Shown here in pieces: positions 57,736 through 64,000 of a DNA stretch of 64,000 nucleotides (its first letter is position 1; the number at the start of each line of letters is the position of its first letter). Source of the stretch: Chloroflexota bacterium (GTDB taxonomy: Bacteria > Chloroflexota > Anaerolineae > Aggregatilineales > Phototrophicaceae); assembly GCA_028873975.1 (NCBI GenBank), contig JAPPMO010000096.1, forward strand, positions 1 to 64,000. The letters are read 5' to 3'. The translations under genes and the position numbers were made by a program. The notes under the pieces were generated by a model. It had not been told where the DNA came from. It was given only the letters and a program-made list of their open reading frames with translations, and searched no databases.

Positions 57736-58668
57736 TCCCCCAGTCGCGGAAACGACGTTCCGGAAGATGCGCTGCAGCCTTGCAGTGTGCTGCGGCGGCA
57801 AGGGCGGTCGCGCGAATGACGCCAGGTTTGCCGCCAGATGCTGCGGATTGCTGGTGCCGGACAGGACAACATGCACGCCGGGCTCATCGCGACAGAAGCG
57901 ATAGGCAGCATCGGTTGTATCCGGGTCCAGGCCATCTTCCCCCAAAAACCCCAAGGGACGATCCAGGTCGATTTCGCGCGCGTCAAGTTCGCCAGTTTCA
58001 ATTAGCGATTCAAGGGCCCGGCGCAACCGATCCGGACGGCTAAGCGCCAGCCGAACCGCGAACATGATGAGCGCTCCGATTTGTTTTTCGCTCGCTTGCG
58101 CCAGCACAGTTTCTCGCGCAGTTTGATTGAGCAAGTTGAAGCCGACCATAATCACGTCCCAGATGTCGTCTTGCAGCGCGCGCTGCAACATGTCGTGTCC
58201 GAGATCGCGGCTCCAGGATTCGGTCACCCCCAGAAAGCGAATCATTCCCCGCGCTTGCAGGTCTTGCATAAACGGAGCGATTTCGTTCAAGTAATAGTCA
58301 TAATCTTCGGGGCGCAAGCCGTGCAAATGATAGATATCGACATAATCGGTCCGCAATCTGCGCAGGCTGTCTTCAAGCCCTGCGCGAAGCTCCGCCCTGG
58401 TGATGGCGCTCCCGCCAAGGCGCTTTTTGGTAGAAATGATGACAGAAGCGCGATCGCGCTGGGCTACCGCCTTGCCGACAATGTCTTCGGTACGGTAAGC
58501 CTCCGCCGTGTCGATGAAGTTGATACCGGCGTCCAGGGCTTGGAGTACGAGAGAGACGGATTCGGCTTCAGATTTGACCTCGTCCCGTTGACCGAGGCGG
58601 CTGGGTCCGCCGGCGCCGAGCCCCATGACGGATACTTCCAATCCGGTGCGTCCCAAGATGCGGGTTTC
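57733..58668 (-). CDS. Aldo/keto reductase
   Basis: A 311-residue NADPH-dependent carbonyl reductase of the TIM-barrel AKR family. The catalytic tetrad is visible: D and Y in INFIDTAEAYRTED near residue 50, K in VIISTKKRLGG near 78, and H in IYHLHGLRPED near 117. The cofactor region is DEPGVHVVLSGTSNPQHLAA near 270. ATG 58668 (METRILGRTG) follows AAGGA by 6 bases; earlier starts lack a site. Substrate unknown. Confidence 0.9.
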   Translation of the reverse strand, partial: ETRILGRTGLEVSVMGLGAGGPSRLGQRDEVKSEAESVSLVLQALDAGINFIDTAEAYRTEDIVGKAVAQRDRASVIISTKKRLGGSAITRAELRAGLEDSLRRLRTDYVDIYHLHGLRPEDYDYYLNEIAPFMQDLQARGMIRFLGVTESWSRDLGHDMLQRALQDDIWDVIMVGFNLLNQTARETVLAQASEKQIGALIMFAVRLALSRPDRLRRALESLIETGELDAREIDLDRPLGFLGEDGLDPDTTDAAYRFCRDEPGVHVVLSGTSNPQHLAANLASFARPPLPPQHTARLQRIFRNVVSATGG

Positions 58669-58837
58669 CATGAGCATTCCTTGAATCGTGTCGGCGTAAT
58701 AGTTGACAAAGGTATTGTGCCGCAAATGACAGGTTTTTTCGATGTTATGAAAGACTCGCTAGTGTATCGAAGTCGGTTGAAACAAATCACAACAACCGCC
58801 GGCTGCCCTCTACCGATATAATTTAAGTCTGAATGTG

Positions 58838-58866
58838 GTAGGGGCGACTCGGTGAGTCGCCCCGGC
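58838..58866. repeat. GTAGGGGCGA-type hairpin repeat
   Basis: GGGGCGACTC and GAGTCGCCCC form an exact 10-bp stem around GGT. A related palindrome lies at 62382-62410 and a half copy near 42198. Confidence 0.7.
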
Positions 58867-58926
58867 CAGGCTTTCCGATACTGGGTCGACATTGATCAAT
58901 GCGAATGTAAAGAAGGTGCTAATTTA

Positions 58927-60363
58927 ATGAATCGCTTTTGCGCTCGCCTATTGATTGTTCTCCTGGCGGGCGTACTGCAATTTCATCAACTGGGGCGCGA
59001 TATCCGCTTCCATCCTGATGAAGCCAGTTTCATGACCTACGCGCGCAACGCCGCGGTCAACGGGGACTGGCTTTTGCCAGGCGCCTTGGACAAACCCCCG
59101 CTTTCCATTTACCTGGGCGCGATCAGCATGGTCGCGACAGGCTTGGTCGCCGATGACAAGGGTGTCTTGCGCCTGGACCCGCTCGCGGGCGAATTTGCGG
59201 CGCGCCTGCCCAATGTCATAATGGCGATTTTGCTTGTTGCACTGATGATGCGCCTGTCGCGGTCCGTGTTTAGCGACGAAGCTGCCGCGCTGGCAGCGGG
59301 GCTGTTGACAGCGCTGTCACCCTATGTCCTGGCTTTTGGCGCCACCGCCTTCACAGATTTGGGCTTGCTGTTTTTCTCGACGCTGGCTTGGTACTGGCTG
59401 GAATGTCAAGGCTATAGAAAGGCTGGATTGGCGCTGGGACTGGCCTTTTGGTGCAAACAGCAAGCGCTATTGCTTCTGCCTTTGGTCCTATTGCTGCTCT
59501 GGACCAATGCTGCGAGACGGGCTGCGACCATCCGCCTCGCGCAACCGCTGGCGCTGCTAGCGCTGCTGCTCTTTGTATGGGATGCGGCGCGCCCGGCGAC
59601 GAGCGTGTTCTTGCTGGGCTCAGTCAATAACCTGCCGGCGCAATGGATTGCCGATCCCGCGGAATGGCCAGGACGGCTGCTGGAGTGGGCGCGCTTGGGC
59701 ATCTGGCTGCTTGGTCCGCCGGTCGTTACATTGTCCTTGATCGGACTGGCGGTTTTAAGTCGCTTCGCCAGGGGCGCCGCGCCCAGGCGGACGAGCCACT
59801 CGCAAGTTTATCTGCTCTACGTCATTGCCTATGTTGCGCTGCATACGTTGCTGGCATTCAATCAATACGATCGTTATTTGTTGCCCCTCTTGCCGCCCAT
59901 GATCCTTGTCGTCAGCAGTCATTTGCCGGCGTTGCCGCGAGGCCGCTTGTGGAAAAGCCTGTCTCTTTCTTTGGCAATTGCACTCGTATTAGCGGCTTTG
60001 TGGTCCTTAGGCAATGGACTGCCGATCGGAGGGGATCGCGGGCGGCATGATGGCATTGAGGACCTGGCGCGCTATCTCAACAGCAAGCCGGTGGCGACGG
60101 TGATTTACGATCCCTGGCTGGGCTGGGAATTGGGATATTATCTGGGGCAATGGCACGACAAACGCCGCGTACACTATCCGACGGCGGAAACGCTGGCAGA
60201 AGGCGCTTTGGCGCTGGATGAGATCGGCGATCGCTATCTGGTAGCGCTCGTCGATCACGGGCATGAGGATTGGATTGCGGCTTTGAAAACCGCTGGCTTC
60301 GTATTGTCCCTTGATTATGAGCAAAATCGCTACATAGTATATCGTATCTCACGCCCTGGATAG
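58927..60363 (+). CDS. GT39/ArnT-like membrane glycosyltransferase
   Basis: A 478-residue GT-C fold enzyme that transfers a sugar from a polyprenyl-phosphate donor across the membrane. After a first membrane helix, RFHPDEASFMTYARNAAVNG near residue 32 holds the conserved acidic residue, and PLSIYLGAISM follows. About ten further helices are predicted through residue 370, then a soluble extracytoplasmic domain. ATG 58927 is the first codon before a good membrane start; AAGAAGG is 12 bases upstream. Acceptor unknown. Confidence 0.85.
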   Translation: MNRFCARLLIVLLAGVLQFHQLGRDIRFHPDEASFMTYARNAAVNGDWLLPGALDKPPLSIYLGAISMVATGLVADDKGVLRLDPLAGEFAARLPNVIMAILLVALMMRLSRSVFSDEAAALAAGLLTALSPYVLAFGATAFTDLGLLFFSTLAWYWLECQGYRKAGLALGLAFWCKQQALLLLPLVLLLLWTNAARRAATIRLAQPLALLALLLFVWDAARPATSVFLLGSVNNLPAQWIADPAEWPGRLLEWARLGIWLLGPPVVTLSLIGLAVLSRFARGAAPRRTSHSQVYLLYVIAYVALHTLLAFNQYDRYLLPLLPPMILVVSSHLPALPRGRLWKSLSLSLAIALVLAALWSLGNGLPIGGDRGRHDGIEDLARYLNSKPVATVIYDPWLGWELGYYLGQWHDKRRVHYPTAETLAEGALALDEIGDRYLVALVDHGHEDWIAALKTAGFVLSLDYEQNRYIVYRISRPG

Positions 60364-60418
60364 TTGATAACAGGTCAAGCCCCTCATTATTGGGGGCAGC
60401 AAGCGCCATTTTCCGTTT

Positions 60419-60424
60419 TATACT
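60419..60424 (+). promoter_or_regulatory. Possible -10 box (TATACT) for the NfeD-stomatin operon
   Basis: TATACT lies 29 bases before the ATG at 60454, but no -35 box at proper spacing is seen. Confidence 0.35.
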
Positions 60425-60453
60425 GAATATAGACATATTTTGCGGAGGCAGTG

Positions 60454-60606
60454 ATGGGTTGTTTGGCGCTATTGATTCTGGCCTTTCTTTTCCGCGGGCT
60501 GATCTTCGCAGCGCTATCCGCGTTGCTTTCGCTGACACTTAAACTAGGTGTATTCGGCTTTATTCTCTTCGCGATAATCTTGATTATCGCCGCCCTGGCG
60601 GACTAA
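60454..60606 (+). CDS. 50-residue small membrane protein
   Basis: Starts after GGAGGCAGTG and encodes two closely spaced hydrophobic helices: CLALLILAFLFRGLIFAALS, then LKLGVFGFILFAIILIIAAL, ending AD. Only four charged residues. It lies 10 bases before the NfeD-like gene, in the same operon, and is probably a small membrane partner. Function unknown. Confidence 0.65.
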   Translation: MGCLALLILAFLFRGLIFAALSALLSLTLKLGVFGFILFAIILIIAALAD

Positions 60607-60616
60607 AGGACGCATT

Positions 60617-61228
60617 ATGGAAATGCTTCAAGATCCCAACCTCATTTATTTGCTGCTGATGGCCGGGCTGTGGGTTAGCGCTACCGGCACCTATATTCCC
60701 GGCACGGGACTTGCGGAATTTGCCGGTGCCGCTTTGATCCTCGGCACGCTGTATTTGTTGAGCGCGCTCGCCGTGAATTGGATTGCGGCGCTCGCGATTA
60801 TTGTTGGCGCGGCGCTATTCTTCTTGCTGCCGCTGTTAAAGTCGGAGTGGGAGCCCTTTGCCATCGGCGGGCTGGCGGTTCAGGTTGTCGCGAGTTTTTT
60901 CCTTTTTGCCGACCGGTCGGTTTCGCCAGCGCTCATCGTCTTGGGCGTGGTCTTGGCCTGGCTCTATCACCGCGGCATATTGCGGGCGATTTTGCGGCAG
61001 CAGCGCGAGCTCTCTTCGACGCAGAAGGACGCATTTCTGGTGGGCGCGCGCGGGCGCGTGACGGGCGCGATGGAGGATCGGCTTACCGTGCGCGTCAACG
61101 GCGAATTGTGGACGGCGCGCAGCCGGTCGCGGCTGGAGAGCGGCGCTGAAGTGGTGGTAACGCAACAGGACGGGCTGGAACTGCAAGTGGAAAAAGTCAA
61201 ACGGAGCGCTTCTGATGAAGGCGCGTGA
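60617..61228 (+). CDS. NfeD-family membrane protein
   Basis: A 203-residue protein with four membrane helices (residues 8-30, 33-52, 56-75, 82-110) and a C-terminal OB-fold domain: GARGRVTGAMEDRLTVRVNG near residue 135 and VVVTQQDGLELQVEKV near residue 177. NfeD proteins associate with SPFH/stomatin proteins in the inner membrane, and the stomatin gene follows 46 bases later. The serine protease domain of long NfeD is absent, so this is the short form. Confidence 0.9.
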   Translation: MEMLQDPNLIYLLLMAGLWVSATGTYIPGTGLAEFAGAALILGTLYLLSALAVNWIAALAIIVGAALFFLLPLLKSEWEPFAIGGLAVQVVASFFLFADRSVSPALIVLGVVLAWLYHRGILRAILRQQRELSSTQKDAFLVGARGRVTGAMEDRLTVRVNGELWTARSRSRLESGAEVVVTQQDGLELQVEKVKRSASDEGA

Positions 61229-61274
61229 ATCATTGAGAGTGAATCGAAACAAGATTAGCCGAAGGAGCTAAGCA

Positions 61275-62273
61275 ATGAATGTTGACGGTTTAACACAAGC
61301 GCTGCAATCGGGCGGGCAAGCGATTATCCTGGTCGTCTTGCTCTTGGTCATATTTGGGATTTTGCGCGGCGCCATCCGCGCGGTCAAGGAATACGAGCGG
61401 CTGGTGATCTTTTTCATTGGCCGCTTCCGCACTGTGCGCGGTCCCGGCTTGACTTTTGTCATCCCTTTCGTCGAGCAGGCGATGAAAGTGGATATGCGCG
61501 AGCGGTTTTTCGATATCGAAAAACAGACCGCCATTACCAAGGACAATGCCTCGATTGGCATTGACTTCCTGGTTTACTTCCGGATTACTGATCCGGAGCT
61601 GTCGACCACCAAGGTCAAGGATGTCGTTGATGCGACGACAAATATCGCCATTACCACCTTGCGCGCGGTCATCGGCGACATCGTGCTCGACGATGTCTTG
61701 TCGCGCCGCGAACAGATCAACGATGTGCTGCGCGTCAAACTGGACGAAACCACGGAGCGCTGGGGCATCAAGATCACCACGGTGGAAATCCGCGAGATTG
61801 ATCCGCCCAGGGCGATCCAGGAATCGATGAACCGCCAGATGAGCGCCGAGCGCGATCGCCGCGCCGAGGTGATTCTGGCGGAGGGCGAGCGGCAGGCGGC
61901 TATTGAGCGCGCCGAGGGCAACAAGCAGTCGGCGATTTTGGAAGCGGAGGGCCAACAAAAATCACAGATTCTGCGCGCGGAAGGCGAGCGACAAGCGCAG
62001 CTCTTGCGGGCGGAGGGTTATGCCGCGGCTTTGCATGCCATTTACGAACAGGCGCGCGGTATCGATAACAAGACGATGGCGCTGCAATATATGGAAATGC
62101 TGCAAAATGTCGGCAGCAGCCCGTCTACCAAGTTCGTGCTGCCGATGGAATTAACCGGCATGGTGCAGAATATGATGGCGACGATGAGCGGGATGACGAG
62201 CGCCGAGGGCGGCGCGAACGGGTCCGATCAGGCATTGACGATGGCAGACAAGGTGGAAACTGTCGAAGCCTGA
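61275..62273 (+). CDS. SPFH/Band 7 (stomatin/QmcA-like) protein
   Basis: A 332-residue membrane-anchored protein. One N-terminal helix (residues 16-36) is followed by the Band 7 domain (ERLVIFFIGRFRTVRGPGLT near 40, VDMRERFFDIEKQTAITKDN near 73, DFLVYFRITDPE) to about residue 195, then a long coiled coil with repeats RAEGERQAQLLRAEGYAAAL. The C-terminus TKFVLPMEL is the usual stomatin end. Acts as a scaffold of membrane domains with NfeD. GAAGGAGC precedes the start. Confidence 0.95.
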   Translation: MNVDGLTQALQSGGQAIILVVLLLVIFGILRGAIRAVKEYERLVIFFIGRFRTVRGPGLTFVIPFVEQAMKVDMRERFFDIEKQTAITKDNASIGIDFLVYFRITDPELSTTKVKDVVDATTNIAITTLRAVIGDIVLDDVLSRREQINDVLRVKLDETTERWGIKITTVEIREIDPPRAIQESMNRQMSAERDRRAEVILAEGERQAAIERAEGNKQSAILEAEGQQKSQILRAEGERQAQLLRAEGYAAALHAIYEQARGIDNKTMALQYMEMLQNVGSSPSTKFVLPMELTGMVQNMMATMSGMTSAEGGANGSDQALTMADKVETVEA

Positions 62274-62572
62274 TCCGCGCCGTGGCTAAAGAGGGGGCGA
62301 TTCGCTGGAATCGCTCTCTTAGGTATTCAGCGAGTGCGACATATAAGTAAGTCCAACAAAGAAATGCAACAAATCGCAGGGTGATTGTAGGGGCGAGCCT
62401 TGGCTCGCCTACCGTTCCGGCTAAGTTTTTGCGGGGGGCCCTGCCCGATTCCGCGAACTGGGACATATACTCAGCTCTAAAACATCAAATCGATCTGTGA
62501 ATGGGGGCTGCCCAGTTCGCCCTGTCACAAGTCCCTGCGCATGCCCCCAACCGATTTACGGTGAAGCGGCGA
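62274..62572. other. Intergenic region with hairpin repeat
   Basis: Convergent gap between the stomatin gene and the tail-tube-like gene. It contains a GTAGGGGCGA-type hairpin (62381-62409: GGCGAGCC and GGCTCGCC around TT). No gene is recognised in it. Confidence 0.65.
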
Positions 62573-63010
62573 CTAGACCGCGCCCCAGGTCGGCGCTGCG
62601 CCCGTCGCCGGCTGCAAAGTCGCCGTGAACATCACCGCCCCGCCGGTCGTGATCTGCGGGCGGTAACTCGATACCAGGAACTCTCCGCTGTACTTGGGAT
62701 CGTTCCTGGTCGGCGTTGCGTTGTCGCCCACCTGCACCTCCAGCGAGACTTGGCTCCCGGCCGCGAAGGCGCCCTGGATGACCGTGTGCGTGCCGCTGAG
62801 GCCGTCGGTCGTAAGATAGCCCTGAATCGTCACCGGCGCCCGCAACTGCCCGTTGATATATTGATGCGCCTCGTCGCCGAAGCCGGTGACATCGAACTGG
62901 TCGTAGGTCAGCCCCAGGTCGATGCTGCGGATGTCCCCATCCGCGAATGTCCGCAAGGTACCGCTGCTGTCGTCCATCTTTACGATGACGTGATCGCCTG
63001 ACAATGCCAT
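62573..63010 (-). CDS. Phage tail-tube-like protein
   Basis: A 145-residue, beta-rich protein. DDSSGTLRTFADGDIRSIDL near residue 13, DQFDVTGFGDEAHQYINGQL near 37, APVTIQGYLTTDG and SGTHTVIQGAFAAGSQVSLE, then FLVSSYRPQITTGGAVMFTA resemble the layout of siphovirus or injection-system tail-tube subunits. Identification is by pattern only. It lies 42 bases downstream of an FN3-repeat protein gene, another frequent tail component. No other phage gene is within the window. Confidence 0.5.
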   Translation of the reverse strand: MALSGDHVIVKMDDSSGTLRTFADGDIRSIDLGLTYDQFDVTGFGDEAHQYINGQLRAPVTIQGYLTTDGLSGTHTVIQGAFAAGSQVSLEVQVGDNATPTRNDPKYSGEFLVSSYRPQITTGGAVMFTATLQPATGAAPTWGAV

Positions 63011-63052
63011 GATTTCTTTCTCCTTTATGTGCTTTGGTTCTTGTACTGATTG

Positions 63053-64000
63053 CTAATCGTTAAATTGCGAACGCCGCGCTGTGGCGGAAGCGTAGTCCGA
63101 CCAAGGTCCCCTGCCGCCCCGATTGACAGCTGCTACTCTGAATCTGTAGTCGCCAGAATTCGCGCCCGTCACAGTGTGAGATAGCGAGTTGATGTTCGGC
63201 AGATGAAGCTGCTTGTTTAGACCGTGGCGAACGTCGAGTTGATAGGTTGTGATCGGCGCCCCGCCTTGCGCGGGCGGGGTGATGGCGGCGGTAATTTCCC
63301 CGCTGCGAACAGTCAGGGTTGGCGGCTGCGGTTTGGCGGGCGGCTCGATGACCTCCGGCTGGTTGCCCGCGGCGATCCAATGCTTGACTCGATTCGCCTG
63401 TCCGCTGTCGGCCGCCAGAACCCGGATCGCCGAAGCATACTCGATGCTTGTCGGGCGCGCTGTCGAAGCAAATCTCAAGCTCTCGCTATTGCTAAGAGCC
63501 TTGGACGAAACGGGAAACTCATAGATCTGCTTGTCGCCGTACAAGTAGATATAGAACGAAGCGCTGGACAACAATGAAGGAATGACCTGCCATTCCTGCA
63601 GGGACGTCCCGCTGAACTCAAGCAAGGGCTCCGTTTTCCAATCCACGATTTGTACTTCGATGTCCGTATTCTGGCTGTTCGTCTTTGTCAAATTCAACCA
63701 GCGACTACCGCTGACTTGGTCGAAATTGCCCAACAGCTTGTTGCAGCTTGGATCACGCGATTTGAACTCAAAGTCAGTCAGCAGCCCTTGTGGCGGCGGC
63801 GGCAGCGTGATCTTGCTGTAGTCCGACCATTCTCCCCTGCCAGCCCGATTGATGGCTGTCACTCGGAACTCGTAGGACGCGCCATTGGTCAAGCCCATCA
63901 CTGTGTGAGACAGCGCGTTGAGGTTTGGCACATGCCTGTGTGATCCGTTTGACCCGGACTCGCGATAGCTCAGTTCATAGGTTGTGATAGGCGATCCTCC
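63053..64000 (-). CDS. Fibronectin type III repeat protein, 5' end outside the window
   Basis: The open frame continues through base 64000, so the N-terminus is missing. Two FN3-like domains are visible: an upstream one with PNLNALSHTVMGLTNGASYE, FRVTAINRAGRGEWSDYS, and a downstream one with PNINSLSHTVTGANSGDYRF, RVAAVNRGGRGPWSDYA. Both share GGxPITTYxLxxR starts. A beta-rich non-FN3 segment of about 130 residues lies between. The two domains are near copies in protein. Likely extracellular or tail-adhesin function by association; no catalytic domain. Confidence 0.7.
   Translation of the reverse strand, partial: GGSPITTYELSYRESGSNGSHRHVPNLNALSHTVMGLTNGASYEFRVTAINRAGRGEWSDYSKITLPPPPQGLLTDFEFKSRDPSCNKLLGNFDQVSGSRWLNLTKTNSQNTDIEVQIVDWKTEPLLEFSGTSLQEWQVIPSLLSSASFYIYLYGDKQIYEFPVSSKALSNSESLRFASTARPTSIEYASAIRVLAADSGQANRVKHWIAAGNQPEVIEPPAKPQPPTLTVRSGEITAAITPPAQGGAPITTYQLDVRHGLNKQLHLPNINSLSHTVTGANSGDYRFRVAAVNRGGRGPWSDYASATARRSQFND

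Noticed and set aside
63958..63976. CGCGATAGCTCAGTTCATAG looks like the D-arm start of a tRNA
   Set aside because: It lies in frame within the FN3 protein, and no acceptor, anticodon or T-arm can be formed nearby.

Overview
The window reads as one chromosomal stretch of a free-living, GC-rich, heterotrophic bacterium, most likely Chloroflexota (Anaerolineae-like). This placement is inferred from the glutamate-mutase-L-like (MutL/GlmL) operon with membrane partners, the set of sugar and nucleoside ABC systems without PTS genes, and the many short dispersed palindromic repeats. No rRNA, tRNA or marker gene is present to prove it. No CRISPR array was seen.

The GC-rich backbone carries ordinary genes. 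From left to right these are: a GT4 glycosyltransferase, a flavin reductase and MscL (1.7-4 kb); a six-gene operon of membrane proteins ending in an actin-fold MutL-like ATPase (8.8-15 kb); an IS630-type insertion (15.1-16.2 kb); a CUT1 sugar ABC transporter (16.5-19.8 kb); an MBL hydrolase, a CPBP-like membrane protein, a GT4 enzyme, an NAD-dependent epimerase, a methyltransferase and an AttH/CrtC-like protein (20-26 kb); an M20 amidohydrolase, a sulfatase, a WD40-like protein, a PAP2-like protein and a NUDIX hydrolase (26-31.5 kb); a BmpA-type nucleoside/sugar ABC system with a sulfite-oxidase-like enzyme (31.5-38 kb); an enolase-superfamily dehydratase with a PLP dehydratase, and a Wzz-like protein (40-43 kb); an MDR dehydrogenase and HtpG (46-51 kb); small housekeeping genes (VOC pair, PncC/CinA, Uma2, DinB); a pair of TPR/PPC membrane proteins; an aldo/keto reductase; a GT39-like enzyme; and an NfeD-stomatin operon. 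The right edge holds a phage-tail-tube-like gene and an FN3-repeat protein that runs out of the window.

AT-rich defence genes are set into this backbone at several separate points. They are: a type II methyltransferase with a probable, C-terminally damaged restriction partner (0-1.7 kb); a type IIG restriction-modification enzyme followed by a protein fusing a nucleoside-deoxyribosyltransferase/TIR-like domain to a helical domain (4.5-8.7 kb); an AIPR abortive-infection gene inside the nucleoside ABC operon (33.7-35.5 kb); a decayed island with a frameshifted retropepsin and its small partner, a type IIG C-terminal remnant and a two-gene version of the TIR-like/helical protein (43.4-45.6 kb); and a complete type II restriction-modification pair upstream of htpG, flanked by short direct repeats (47-49.1 kb).

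The most interesting candidate system is the TIR-like plus helical module. It occurs twice, once fused and once as two adjacent genes, and both times beside a type IIG enzyme or its remains. The MutL-like membrane operon and the retropepsin pair are further candidates. Repeat families (a MITE-like element with 17-bp inverted ends, 'CCCTAAATCCC' palindromes and 'GTAGGGGCGA' hairpins) recur between genes, and one copy lies in frame inside a glycosyltransferase gene.
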